A DNA stretch of 36,959 nucleotides from UBA11346 sp038060575 (GCA_964652775.1 CAZZAM010000039.1:1-36959), one strand, 5' to 3'; shown: positions 25,937 through 35,900, counted from the first letter of the stretch. Numbers and translations: made by a program. The notes: generated by a model from the letters alone, not told the origin.

Positions 25937-26836
25937 TCACACATGCGCCTGTGATCGGTATTTTCCCGGAGTGGTTCCCATGAGTTTCTTGAATGTCGTC
26001 GCAAAGGCGGCGGGTTCACCATAACCCACGTGGTGTGCGATCTGTTCCACGGTTTGGTTGCCTTGGCGCAGCAATCGACAGGCCTCGCGTAATCGTATGC
26101 GGCGCAGATGCTGGACCGGTGGGCAACCAAGGGCAACACGGAACAAGCGACGGAAGTGTGCGACCGAGAGAGCGCAGCGGGTGGCCAGCTCAGGCATGGG
26201 GATCGGTTCGGACAGCGATTCCTCCATGGCGGTGAGTGCCGGGATCAGGCGACGGGCTGGGATCAACGCGGTCAGGTCCTTGGGCAGAGACAGATCGCGT
26301 TGGCGTTCGCGCACCAACTGGAACAGCAGACGAATGGTCAGCGCCTCCAGGCTGCGCTCATATCCTGGTGGATGAAGTGCGTACTCCCGACAGGCCTCAC
26401 CCAGCAACGCCGCGATCGGATGGTCGTGCCCAAGTTTGAAGCGGGACGGGAAGCCGAGCAGCTCAGCGAGCGTACAGGAACCCGCAACAGTGGCCGTATA
26501 GTGGAAGGCGATGACGGTGATCGGATCGTCAGCCGCGGTGGATGCGGAGTGCCGTTCCCCGCGTCGCCAATGGATGCAGTCGCCGGGTTCCATGCTCAGC
26601 CGTTGTCCCCCGACCACCATCTCCCCGCGGCCGGACAGGATAAGAAAAAACATGTCATCGGCTATGCGCCGAGGGCGCATGTGCCAACGCGAGGTGCATC
26701 GATACTGGATCGCGGTGACCTGACTGATCTGGAGGTTGTCGAGGACTCCTCCCAGTCCCATGTCGATCACGTCATACGGAGGAAAATCAGTCCGGGGGAT
26801 GTTCAGGTCGTCGGCGCTAGGAAGATGTTTGGTCAT
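25937..26836 (-). CDS. AraC-family transcriptional regulator
   Basis: A 299-residue regulator with an N-terminal cupin-type sensing domain (about 40-125, with GRGEMVVGGQRLSMEPGDCI) and a C-terminal pair of helix-turn-helices (about 200-297; PMPELATRCALSVAHFRRLF and TVEQIAHHVGYGEPAAFATT). The cupin usually binds a sugar or related inducer. The gene is divergent from the PhyH/GH20/UroD operon, with about 90 bp between starts, so it is the probable local activator of that operon. ATG 26836 has only a weak AGG upstream. Confidence 0.92.
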   Translation of the reverse strand: MTKHLPSADDLNIPRTDFPPYDVIDMGLGGVLDNLQISQVTAIQYRCTSRWHMRPRRIADDMFFLILSGRGEMVVGGQRLSMEPGDCIHWRRGERHSASTAADDPITVIAFHYTATVAGSCTLAELLGFPSRFKLGHDHPIAALLGEACREYALHPPGYERSLEALTIRLLFQLVRERQRDLSLPKDLTALIPARRLIPALTAMEESLSEPIPMPELATRCALSVAHFRRLFRVALGCPPVQHLRRIRLREACRLLRQGNQTVEQIAHHVGYGEPAAFATTFKKLMGTTPGKYRSQAHV

Positions 26837-26904
26837 GCCATGAGCCTAGTCGCTATGAGCGAAAAAGACAGAATGATGATCGTCCGTGGTATGGAAAGAC
26901 ATGG

Positions 26905-26926
26905 TTATAAACCACATAATGTGGAC
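26905..26926 (+). promoter_or_regulatory. Promoter/operator between araC-like and phyH-like genes
   Basis: CATAAT (26915-26920) is a good -10 box whose centre sits in the palindrome CCACAT-A-ATGTGG (26912-26924). A second -10-like TTATAA (26905-26910) lies within GGTT-ATA-AACC. With CATAAT, transcription would begin at or just beside the ATG at 26927, making the mRNA leaderless. The palindrome could be the operator for a repressor, or half-sites for the AraC protein. Confidence 0.45.
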
Positions 26927-27721
26927 ATGAAATATCTCAGCCAATCCCAATATGATCATTACCAACAGAATGGATTCCTGGTCATCGATGGCTTCCTCGA
27001 CCCTCAGCAGGTGGCGGCAGCCAAGGCGGGTATCGCCAGGGTCAGCGGCGAACACGCCAATCTCGATCGCGATCGCGGTGCCTTCAACCTCGAAAAGAAA
27101 GGGTCTCACAATCTTGATCCTCAGGCGGCAATCCAACGCCCGGGCTTGTTGCGCAAGATCCAAGGTGCGGTGTTTGAGGTTCCCGAACTGTGCGACGTCT
27201 TTGCCGGAGAGCCGATGCTTGACTGCATGGAAGATTTAATGGGTCCGGAGCTGTTTTACCATTCGTCCAAGGTCATGTTCAAGTCGCCCGGCGGTTCAGC
27301 CAAGCCGTGGCATCAAGACGCGGCGTATTGGAGAGAATATACAGCTAACCAGATCACCGTATGGATTGCCCTCGATGACGCGGATGTCGACAACGGGTGT
27401 GTGTGGGCGATTCCCGGCTCTCATCGTCATGGCATCATTCCGCACGTTGGCGGTGAGCTACAAGTGGAAGAACAGCTGATCGACCTCAACCAGGCGAGCC
27501 CCGTGCCAGTGAAAGCCGGTGGGCTGCTTATTTTTCACAGTCTGGTCCTGCACATGTCGCATAAGAACACATCCAATCGCTCGCGTTTGGCGATCATTTG
27601 CGACTACGACAGTCAACCGCTTCCAGCGATGGATGGTAAGCAGCATCGTGTGGCAGGCATGGATGAGAACCGGGTGTGGCACATGCGGAGCGCCGCGACC
27701 ACAATGGTGGCGACGCGATAA
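26927..27721 (+). CDS. Phytanoyl-CoA dioxygenase (PhyH) family oxygenase
   Basis: A 264-residue Fe(II)/2-oxoglutarate-dependent oxygenase. The iron ligands are visible: His129 and Asp131 in WHQDAAYW, and distal His209 in LVLHMSHKN. An Arg (218 or 220) just after could bind 2-oxoglutarate. PGSHRHG is typical of the family. The frame is open far upstream (to 26108), but that stretch overlaps the araC gene antisense. The ATG at 26927 gives the usual MKYLSQSQYDHYQQNGF start. No Shine-Dalgarno is seen, consistent with a leaderless message. ATGs at 26891 and 26855 are alternatives. The substrate is unknown; the neighbours suggest a glycan-related compound. Confidence 0.88.
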   Translation: MKYLSQSQYDHYQQNGFLVIDGFLDPQQVAAAKAGIARVSGEHANLDRDRGAFNLEKKGSHNLDPQAAIQRPGLLRKIQGAVFEVPELCDVFAGEPMLDCMEDLMGPELFYHSSKVMFKSPGGSAKPWHQDAAYWREYTANQITVWIALDDADVDNGCVWAIPGSHRHGIIPHVGGELQVEEQLIDLNQASPVPVKAGGLLIFHSLVLHMSHKNTSNRSRLAIICDYDSQPLPAMDGKQHRVAGMDENRVWHMRSAATTMVATR

Positions 27722-27808
27722 ACAAGGAGATGTTTCTTGGAATCGCCGCAGCACTGCGCGTTGCCTGGTGAAGGTTCGTAGTTAACAGCGACATACCGCG
27801 AGGGTTCC

Positions 27809-30274
27809 ATGCCACATCCGCTGCTCGCTGAACTCATACCGACTCCCCAGGAATGCCGCTTCACTGAGCAGACATTCCTGGTCGGAGGCAGCCTCCGTCT
27901 GCAACTGCCCATGGGCTCTGCTGCGGCAGATCTCCGTTCCGCCGCGTTGCTGGCCACCGTATTGGCGACCGTCGGCGGCCGAACTCTTCAGCCGCAGCAG
28001 ACCACGCGTTATGTTGGTTGGCATGTGCTCCAGGTTGGAGACGGCGGCGAGTACACCGTCCCGAGTGAACGCATTCCAGAACGGCGCGAGAGTTACTATC
28101 TGCGCATTGACGAGACTGGTATCCTGCTGGCAGCCCGCGATAGCGTCGGCCTATTCTATGCGGTGCAGACGCTAACTCAGATCGTGCGTCTGCGTCGACA
28201 GGGTGGTCACCGCATTCCCGCTGTGGAGATCCGCGACTGGCCCGCCCTGGAACATCGCGGCGTGATGATCGACGTTGGTCGTCAGGTCGAACGAGTCGAT
28301 TGGTTAGTTGAACTCATTGAACAGATGGCCGCGTATAAAAAGAATATGTTTGTCCTCTACTTCGAGGACAAGTTCAGATGGAAGCGGCATCCAGGTCTAT
28401 CCCATCCGACCGGATACACGCACAAAGATTTGCAGCGACTCGCTCGCGTAGCCGAAGCCAATCATATGGAGTTTGTGCCGGCACTGGCCTCGCTCGGACA
28501 TTGTGAGGGCATCTTGCAGCACCAAGAGATTGCCCACCTGCGTGAAGACGGAGCTATTTATCAACTCTCGTTACGTCATTCCGGTACGCGTACATTGCTC
28601 AGCGAACTGTACGCCGAGATCCTACCACTCTATCGTGGACGATTTTTCCACGTCAATTGCGACGAATCACCACTGTTGGCTGGTCCTCCGGGCTCTCCGC
28701 AGAGTTACCTGAAGGAAAGCCTGCGTCTGTTCACGCGGCACTTAGTGTTTCTGCGCGACCTACTCGCACGTCATGGCAAGCAGATGATGATCTGGGGCGA
28801 CATGTTACTGCATTATCCGCAGATCATGGATTCCCTGCCGCATGACATCATCGTCGTCGATTGGGATTATGCGCCGATGCGGAAGCGAAAGCGTGAGGCG
28901 CCTGCCCTGCTGCGTCGTCATGGATTCCCGGTCATCGTTGCTCCGGCAGCCGTGCGTTCAGCCCAAGTGTGTATTCCACATGCATCGCAGCTTGAGGACA
29001 ATATCCCGCATTTCATCCGCGCCGGAGTAAAGGCCGGAGCCTGTGGGGAAATGACAACCTTGTGGGAACTATTCGCGTCGAACTCACTCGTGGCCATGCC
29101 GGGACTGATAACCAGTGCGCAATATGCGTGGAATCCTGATGCCGTTCCCCCAACCCGCATTGCCCGAACAGTTGCCGCGCACCGCTACGGTCCGGAGGCA
29201 GCAGCCGATGTTGTGACGGGCATGCGCGGTCTTTCATCGCATGCGTTTCAGCAGCGCATGAAGCGTGAGTCTGATACTGAGCTTGGACGGCGGCAGCGTT
29301 CCTACCATGTCGATTCCCATGAGCTCGCCGTCAGTGATCCGGTCGTTCATCTGACGTATCGTCGCAACCGTTGGGCTGAAGGTATTCGCACCCAGATGAC
29401 GGCTGGAGTGGTTGCTCTACAATCGGCAAGCTCAGCGGCGAGATGGCATCGCGAGGAATTAAGCTCCTTCCGTTTTGCGGGACTGCAGCAGCTATTTATG
29501 GCGGATAAGCGTTGTGCGGTCAACGAAGCGGGAAGCCACATCGTTGCCGCTGAACGGCTACGGCGAGTGGGCCGTTTACTGCGGGCAGCGAAACAACTGG
29601 AAGCAGCCGGCTCTGCGCTGAGTCGCCTGACGGAGCAGAGCGATCATCTCGTGCGCGGTACGCCGGCCATGTGGGCATCGACCAAGCCTGCTGGAAGTCA
29701 GAGTTTGGCCGAGATCTTCATGGATAGACTGGTACTGGCTCGCCATGCGACGCGTCTCCATGCGGCTGCGGTGGCCAAAGCCGGAGAGCGATTGCGCCGA
29801 GGCCAGAACGCAGACGTGTCTCATCTCCTCGGTGGCGGATTGGTGCTCTTCGCCGAGCTATCAAACCCGTCACCGAGCCTGTATGACATCTTCCGAGCAG
29901 ACATATTCGGGACAGATCAGACCGGGAAGTGGTGCCGAATAAGCTCAAAAAACTGGTTCGTCCTGAACGGTCAAACGTATGTCGGCGCTTGGGCACTCGC
30001 TGGCGGTGGGTTGCCGGAACGGTTACGCGTCGTCGTTCGGCGAACCCATATCGACCCCAAGGCTTTCCCGCTCGCATCGCGCCTGCGCTTCCGTGCGCTG
30101 CGGACTCTGACGCCGGCTGAGATCATCGCTGGAGCGCCAGCGGCAGATTACGACCTATTGGATTGGCGCCTGATCAGCGTTCCGACATGGAATTACCAGC
30201 AGGTGCGCAGTACCGGGTGGACGCTCGAGTTCGCTCGTCAGAGGGCGCCCGCTCCGCTGCAACCACGGAGATGA
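27809..30274 (+). CDS. Glycoside hydrolase family 20 beta-N-acetylhexosaminidase-like
   Basis: An 821-residue protein with the GH20b N-terminal domain (about 8-140) and a GH20 TIM barrel (about 145-480). The catalytic Asp-Glu pair is Asp285-Glu286 in HVNCDESPLL, where the family has H-x-G-x-D-E. The last 340 residues form a helical and beta C-terminal part of unknown role. No signal peptide is seen, so it may act in the cytosol on imported oligosaccharides. ATG 27809 has GAGGG upstream, 87 bp after the PhyH gene. Family members remove terminal GlcNAc or GalNAc. The departure from G-G-D-E to N-C-D-E leaves substrate and activity open. Confidence 0.85.
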   Translation: MPHPLLAELIPTPQECRFTEQTFLVGGSLRLQLPMGSAAADLRSAALLATVLATVGGRTLQPQQTTRYVGWHVLQVGDGGEYTVPSERIPERRESYYLRIDETGILLAARDSVGLFYAVQTLTQIVRLRRQGGHRIPAVEIRDWPALEHRGVMIDVGRQVERVDWLVELIEQMAAYKKNMFVLYFEDKFRWKRHPGLSHPTGYTHKDLQRLARVAEANHMEFVPALASLGHCEGILQHQEIAHLREDGAIYQLSLRHSGTRTLLSELYAEILPLYRGRFFHVNCDESPLLAGPPGSPQSYLKESLRLFTRHLVFLRDLLARHGKQMMIWGDMLLHYPQIMDSLPHDIIVVDWDYAPMRKRKREAPALLRRHGFPVIVAPAAVRSAQVCIPHASQLEDNIPHFIRAGVKAGACGEMTTLWELFASNSLVAMPGLITSAQYAWNPDAVPPTRIARTVAAHRYGPEAAADVVTGMRGLSSHAFQQRMKRESDTELGRRQRSYHVDSHELAVSDPVVHLTYRRNRWAEGIRTQMTAGVVALQSASSAARWHREELSSFRFAGLQQLFMADKRCAVNEAGSHIVAAERLRRVGRLLRAAKQLEAAGSALSRLTEQSDHLVRGTPAMWASTKPAGSQSLAEIFMDRLVLARHATRLHAAAVAKAGERLRRGQNADVSHLLGGGLVLFAELSNPSPSLYDIFRADIFGTDQTGKWCRISSKNWFVLNGQTYVGAWALAGGGLPERLRVVVRRTHIDPKAFPLASRLRFRALRTLTPAEIIAGAPAADYDLLDWRLISVPTWNYQQVRSTGWTLEFARQRAPAPLQPRR

Positions 30275-30276
30275 GT

Positions 30277-31356
30277 ATGACACCGCGCGAACGGCTCACC
30301 CGCTGCTATTTCCATCAACCGACGGATCGTCCTGCCGTCTACACCCGGACCGGGTTTCCCGGTAATGACCCGACTTACGACCGCCTGAAGGCCTATCTCA
30401 GCGCCCACACCGAACTGAAGTTGGGATGGTCTATCCGACGGCTGGAGTCGGAATACCCAGTCGAAAGGTCGGTTACGGCCTATTCAGATGACTTCGAGCG
30501 AGTGACCGAAATTCTGTATACGCCGAGAGGGGAATTGCGCCGGACCCACCTGGAGAGCCTGAAGGGGCAGCCGGGCCTGCATGAGACGTACTTCATCAAC
30601 GGTCCGGAGGAGGCAGAGCGGTTCCTGTCCCTTCCCGCTCCGCAGATCGGTGGCGATACTTCCCCTTTTTTTGCCGCCGTGAAGAAACTCGGCGACCAAG
30701 GCATCGTGGAGGTCGCATTGGGGCTCAATCCCGGCGGATCCGTGGCTGAATTGTGCGGCTCCACCAACTTTGCTCTCCTGTCTGTGTCGGATCGCGATCT
30801 CATCCATCAATTATGCGCTCAGCAGATGGAGATCATGTTGCAACGCGTGCGTTTCGCGGTTGCGCTGGGCCTCGGCCCGTTTTTCTCCATGCTGGGCCAA
30901 GAATACATCGTTCCGCCGCTGCACGGGCCGAAGGATTTTCGCGACTTCAATACCAAGTATGACAAGCCGATCATCGACTGCATCCACGAGGCGGGTGGGC
31001 GGGTGCACGTCCATTCCCACGGTTCGATTAAGCGGGTCTTCCAGGGCTTCCTCGATATGGGGGTTGACGTCCTGCACCCGTTCGAGCCGCCGCCGCAAGG
31101 TGACATCCTCGCCCGGGAAGCGAAGAAACTGGCGCGGGGACGCATGTGCCTTGAGGGGAACATCCAGATCCATCGGATGTACGAGGCGAGCCCCGAGGAC
31201 GTCCAGCAGGAAACCGAGCGACTAATCGCGGACGCCTTCGACGACCACCAGGGGTTGATCGTCTGCCCCACCGCATCGCCATACATTCATGGCAAGGGGG
31301 AGGAATGCTTCCCCCAGTTCAAAGCGATGATCGATGCCGTCCTCGCCTGTCGGTGA
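30277..31356 (+). CDS. Uroporphyrinogen decarboxylase (URO-D) family protein
   Basis: A 359-residue URO-D fold protein. The N-terminus MTPRERLTRCYFHQPTDRPAV is typical of the MtaA/CmuA-like side of the family, as is the HVHSHGSIKRVFQGFLDMGV barrel segment. True HemE features are not evident. Relatives are corrinoid-dependent methyltransferases, and PVC genomes carry many uncharacterised ones next to sugar-degradation genes. ATG 30277 lies six bases after GGAG and two bases past the GH20 stop. The earlier in-frame ATG at 30271 overlaps the stop but has no spacing to the site. Third gene of the PhyH/GH20 operon. No corrinoid-protein gene adjoins it. Confidence 0.85.
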   Translation: MTPRERLTRCYFHQPTDRPAVYTRTGFPGNDPTYDRLKAYLSAHTELKLGWSIRRLESEYPVERSVTAYSDDFERVTEILYTPRGELRRTHLESLKGQPGLHETYFINGPEEAERFLSLPAPQIGGDTSPFFAAVKKLGDQGIVEVALGLNPGGSVAELCGSTNFALLSVSDRDLIHQLCAQQMEIMLQRVRFAVALGLGPFFSMLGQEYIVPPLHGPKDFRDFNTKYDKPIIDCIHEAGGRVHVHSHGSIKRVFQGFLDMGVDVLHPFEPPPQGDILAREAKKLARGRMCLEGNIQIHRMYEASPEDVQQETERLIADAFDDHQGLIVCPTASPYIHGKGEECFPQFKAMIDAVLACR

Positions 31357-31438
31357 GCAAGGGACAGCGATAGCCAATACGGCATTCAATCCTGGGATCT
31401 GACCAACAAGGAAACTCTATTTTCCATAACCGACAGCG

Positions 31439-31723
31439 TCAAAGGACCGCTGCACTGACCCTAGATTGCTCCAGTAGGTGACTCTGGGCGCTGTGGAAAA
31501 CGGCCCCAAGACTCCCAGTGATGCTTCGTCCATGTTGGTGCAGTTGTCCGACGCCATGCATGAGCAGGGGACGCGCTGTAACCGCTTCGCTATGTTTCTG
31601 TGGCATGATGCTGCGGCAGTACATGGTCCACCAATTGTAGATGAGGGCGGTGAATCGGGCCATGATGGCAGTCCTGTCGAGATCGTCGGTCGTGAATCCG
31701 CCCCAGCCCCAGTGGTTCTTCAA
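31439..31723 (-). pseudogene. IS1380-family transposase, C-terminal fragment
   Basis: The minus-strand frame begins abruptly with KNHWGWGG and continues TALIYNWW, EAVTARPLLMHGVGQ. This is the conserved C-terminal end of IS1380-type DDE transposases, which have KNQWGWGGF and EAITSRPLLL. Only about 95 residues remain of some 450. The fragment stops where group II intron sequence starts on the other strand (about 31711-31723), and upstream in its frame there is a stop codon at 31724-31726. It is a broken remnant with no inverted repeats seen. The IS family is from memory of the motif. Confidence 0.72.
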
Positions 31724-31925
31724 CTACCACGCCGTCCCGGGCAATCTCCGGGCGTTGTAGGTGTTCCGGTACGAGATCAGCAATGCGTGGAAGCGAGCAC
31801 TGAAGCGATCCAGCCAAACAGCAGGCGTACTCTGGGAGCACATGAACAAGCTGATCTCCACCTGGCTGCCCAGAGCGACAACCATCCACCCATACCCGAA
31901 TCAACGCCTACGCGTCACCACCTGA
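31713..31925 (+). pseudogene. Group II intron reverse transcriptase/maturase, C-terminal fragment
   Basis: Read on the plus strand, this gives FNYHAVPGN, then an in-frame stop (31758-31760), then FRYEI, AWKRALKRSSQ, WEHMNKLISTWLP and HPYPNQRLRV. These are the closing segments of bacterial group II intron RTs, just before the end. The stop at 31923 is where such ORFs end, five bases before domain V. The reverse transcriptase proper is missing, so the intron cannot move by itself. The 5' edge abuts the transposase fragment. Confidence 0.75.
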
Positions 31926-31930
31926 GGGAA

Positions 31931-31963
31931 GAGCCGTGTGCGGTAATTCCGCCTGCACGGATC
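31931..31963 (+). ncRNA. Group II intron domain V remnant
   Basis: The hairpin has the domain V layout. The lower stem starts GAGCCGTG with the catalytic AGC triad and closes with CACGGATC; a CTG bulge and an upper stem GCGG/CCGC follow. The usual GNRA loop is replaced by TAATT, and the G-U pair opposite the triad is lost, so it is degenerate. TGTGCCGGG follows, as it does after many intact domain Vs. It lies directly after the RT remnant, the normal place for a class C-like intron. Confidence 0.65.
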
Positions 31964-32089
31964 TGTGCCGGGATGCGACATGCTCATGGTGCACCGTGTG
32001 AAAATCGCACGGTAAAACCAGAGTGTTTATGCGTTCTACGGCGACCAAACTTTGTTTTTCATCCGTCGGGTGCGTTTAGCCAGTCTCCG

Positions 32090-32524
32090 GTGTTTGCGTT
32101 ATCTGCCGCGCTGACGAGCTACGCGTATGCCTACTATGTCCCGGAGACCCACAGCGCCAAGGCTGAGCATCTCCTCGACAGCAACCCCCAGCGCGTCATC
32201 TCGCCGCTGGTATTGACTGAGGTCAGTTCCGCGCTGCGGCGGAAGATCCACGACAAGACACTCCCCCGCGCTGATGCGCAGACCGCTTGGGAAGACTTCA
32301 AGCAGGATGTGGCCACGGGAATCTTTCGACTGACCGAACTGGAACGCCGCCACTTCGATCATGCCGCTGCGCAAATATGGCAGACCAAGGATCGCTTGCG
32401 CACCCTGGATGCAGTCCATCTCGCGGTGGCTGATTTGGACGGCCTCACTTTGGTAACCGCTGACGATCTCATGGCCAAGGTGGGCAAGGATCTCGGCATA
32501 AAAGTGCGCTGGGCCGGGGCATAA
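32090..32524 (+). CDS. PIN-domain VapC-like toxin, first catalytic Asp missing
   Basis: A PIN-domain ribonuclease-like protein of 144 residues from a GTG at 32090. Recognisable parts are YYVPETHSAKAEHLL, SPLVLTEVSSALRR (Glu of the active site), LRTLDAVHLAVADL (Asp) and LVTADDLM (Asp). The N-terminal motif, normally D-T-S-A-L, reads LTS at the matching position, so the first acidic ligand is gone. No antitoxin gene lies beside it, and the upstream sequence is intron debris. It is probably a truncated or inactivated toxin. The start codon is uncertain and no ribosome site is clear. Confidence 0.6.
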   Translation: MFALSAALTSYAYAYYVPETHSAKAEHLLDSNPQRVISPLVLTEVSSALRRKIHDKTLPRADAQTAWEDFKQDVATGIFRLTELERRHFDHAAAQIWQTKDRLRTLDAVHLAVADLDGLTLVTADDLMAKVGKDLGIKVRWAGA

Positions 32525-32910
32525 GTGCAGTTGTCGCTGCGCACACTGCGGCGGAATCATCCGAAGGTTTCGGTAGACAAGCGGCGTAGATAAATCGACC
32601 CCACCAGGGCTGATTCTGCAGAGTCTGTCTGCAGAATTGTTGTTAATTTATCAGCAAGGACTTACGTGCTCGTTATTTTTCCGTCGTTGATACAGGTCGC
32701 GGCTACATCTAACCGGTCGGTGTGGCTGGATACTGTGTTCACCGCACGCATGTTAGCGTCAATCTCCTAAGCAGACTTGTCGAGCTGGTATTGATTGGCG
32801 TCGGTTGCGCGACAACGGTAGCAGCACGATGACTTCCAGCAGTCAGCGATTACAGGAACGGCCATAGTGTTGGGGCGAAGCGATCGCACATGCAGTTGTT
32901 GCTCCAGGAG
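32525..32910. other. 386-bp intergenic region with a 10-bp hairpin
   Basis: No gene was found. A perfect ten-pair inverted repeat with a five-base loop lies at 32613-32637 (ATTCTGCAGA paired with TCTGCAGAAT). The following TGTTGTTAATTT is only mildly T-rich, so it is a weak terminator candidate for the PIN gene or, on the other strand, for the helicase gene. Confidence 0.45.
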
Positions 32911-35900
32911 TCAGTTGATGATGCGAACGAACTCGGCGACGACCTGCAGGTCATCGCCTTGGAACGGATCTATGGTGATTGTCGGGAATGAGGCGTTATC
33001 TGGATGCAGAGTAATGCTGGCGTGCCGCCAGCTGTCGCCTTCGGCCACCTTGGTGCTGCGGTAGCGTTTGACGGTGTACTTGCCGCCGTGCTCGGGGTCA
33101 CTGATCGAGCGATGTTGAACAAGAAGGATGCGATTTTCTCGACTACCGGCGACGGGGTAGCGGAACAGGCACCAGGATCCGTCTAGGATTGTTGGCTCCA
33201 TCGAGTTACCTCGAACCTGGGCCACGAAGAGTTCAGTGCCAGTGGGAACTTGTCGTTGCGATATCCAGCCCATGACTTCTGGCTCTTGAGTAGCACTGAA
33301 TCCGGATGCTGCTGCAGCCAGTTCGACGACCCTGATCCACGTGCAATCTGTTTGGCCATTCGGCCGTTCGCGCACCATGCCGGGAGGAATGCCGCTGATG
33401 CCGTGTACCTGCGCGGCAGTCACGTCGGCTCTGGTCTGAGCCACCTGCATCGGAGCTACACTCCAGTGTCCAGCGTTGCAGGTGAAGCGGACTTGGAAGC
33501 TGGTGCCAGGGAGACCGGCACGCTCACCGAACCACCCGCGCAGCAAATCGGGCAACTGGTTGTCGCTGGCTCCTTGGCGATGGGCCACGTTGCAGGCGAT
33601 CTTCACGAAGCGAAACACCCACATACTGCCGTCTGGCAACCGAACTTCGGTTGGGCTGATGGGGCGTCCGGGTTTCTCGGCCTGCGATGGCAGGAAGAGG
33701 ATGGGCTTGCCTTTGGTATGCGAGACCTTGGCCATGAAAGACGCTGCTTCTGACGGCGGTGTTCGCCGCAACGCATAGTCAGCGAGGCGACCGTCAACGA
33801 TCTCGGCGGTCATCGCCAAGAGCGTTTCGACCAGCTCAGGCCGGACGCGAAGTCGGTTGTGGATAATTCCGTCGGCAACAGACATCCACGGGGTGAGGTG
33901 ATCGATGGGCCATTTCTTCCACCAGGTTGCCCAGCGTGCGATGGTCGCTGCATGGTGGTCGGGCATCTCCTTCGTTGACTCTAGATCAGCGCGCAGAACT
34001 GGGTGGCTGAGTAGATACGCACGGGCCTTCGTGGCATGCTCTAATAGCGGACCGCCATCAAGCAGGCTGTCACTGTCCAGGAGAACTCGCAGCACCACCA
34101 TCTTCCAACTGCGTGTCATGTCTGTTGTCGCTACGAACCGCAGCCAGTCTGCATGTTCTGTAAAAATCTGGCGTTCTTTTTCACTGAGATCGCCCTGGGC
34201 ATCAAGAAAAGCGAACCAGTGTTCATGCTGGCCATGCAGGGTATGCGGCAGGTAGCCACGGTGCCGTAGCTCGACCATCAATGGTCGGCGACCAAACTCG
34301 TCGCGCAGATCGCGGTAGGCATCGAGCACTGCGCCGCCACCAGTTGGTAGGAGGCGACGCAGCAGGTCGATGGCGGCCAGTTCGACATCCAGGGTGCAGC
34401 CAGGCGGAAGTTCTGGTGACTCGCCGTCAATGAGCCGGCGTAAACTGCGCATATCGCCAGCCTGACCAGCGAGAGCAAGCAAGTGGCGGAGCCGCCAGCC
34501 GAAGACCCGGTGGTTGCCGACGAAGTCGATGACGATGAGGCGACTCTTGGCAGGTGCGGTTCGCAGGCCACGCCCGAGTTGCTGGGCGAAAATGACGTTC
34601 GACTCGGTCGGACGCAGCATCACGACTCGGTCGACGGCAGGGACGTCGATACCCTCGTTGAACAAGTCGACGGCACACACCGCCTGAATGCGCCCCTGTG
34701 CAAGGTCGTGCAGTGCGGCACCGCGGTCATCGGAGCCCTCACCGGAGAACACTGCCGCAGCGGCCACTCCGCGTTGTCGTAGCCAGTCGCACGCAAAACG
34801 GGCATGACGTCGGCTGCAGCAGAAGACGAGCGTACGGCTTCCGGGCAAGGCTTGCCACGTCGTCCACAGCCGCTCCATGCGTGGACTCGTACTCAGTGCT
34901 GACTCCAGCTGTGCATCGTCGAAGCGGCCATTCCGCCACGGAATCTGGGAGTAGTCGATGTCGTCGGCCAACCCATGGTAAGCGAATGGGACTAGCGATC
35001 CCTCCATGATACCAGCAGCAATTCCCGCTTCGCAGGCCAGCACATCATCAAAAATGGCCGCTACATCTTGACCGTCGGCACGCTCCGGCGTTGCAGTGAG
35101 ACCGAGCACGAAATCTGCTTGGAGGCGATCAAGCACACGTCTCCACGTTGGTGCTTCGGCGTGGTGCACCTCATCGACGATGGCGTAGTGGAAGTGGCCT
35201 GCGGCCAAACGCTCAAGCATGTCAGGCCGCGCCAGTTTTTGAACCGAGGCAAGCACGACTCGGCCACTCAAATCGCTGCTGCTGCCCAGACACCACGTTT
35301 CCGCATCGGTGCCGTGGCCGAGCACGCGTCGCAGCGTGGCGGCAGCTTGGGCAAGAATCTCGGCGCGATGCGCGATCACCACGACTCGGATACGGTTGTT
35401 CGCGGCCGTCTGCATCTGACGGGCATCAAGTGCAGCCAATATGGTTTTGCCCATGCCGGTGGCGACTGGTGCCAGGGCACGCCTGAATCCCTCGCGGCGC
35501 AAGCCCACCAGGCGGGCGAGTGCCTGCACCTGCCACGGTCGTGGGACAATGGCCTCGTGAGCGGGTTCGGGCTCGACTGCTTCAGGCTCCACTGGGAACG
35601 CTGGCACACGAGCCTCATACGCGGTGATCCAGTCGGCGGTCAGGGGAGTTGATTGATCCCATATCTGTTTGAACGCCTGAGCCACTGCTCGAACTGCTTC
35701 CGGTCGCTCGCTTGAAGTGGCGCGCAGATTCCATTCGACGCCACCGACGAGGGCCGCGTGTGACAGATTGCTGCTACCCACCCAGACGGTGGTGCCTCCG
35801 TCGCGGCGGATACGCCACGCCTTGGGATGGAAGCTGGTAGGCAACCGGTGCAGTCGAGTCACTTCCGCTATGGCGACCAGGCACGCAGCGGTGGGGGGCC

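Noticed and set aside
26108..26926. N-terminal extension of the PhyH frame
   Set aside because: It runs antisense through the AraC gene and has no family similarity; the PhyH N-terminus starts at 26927.
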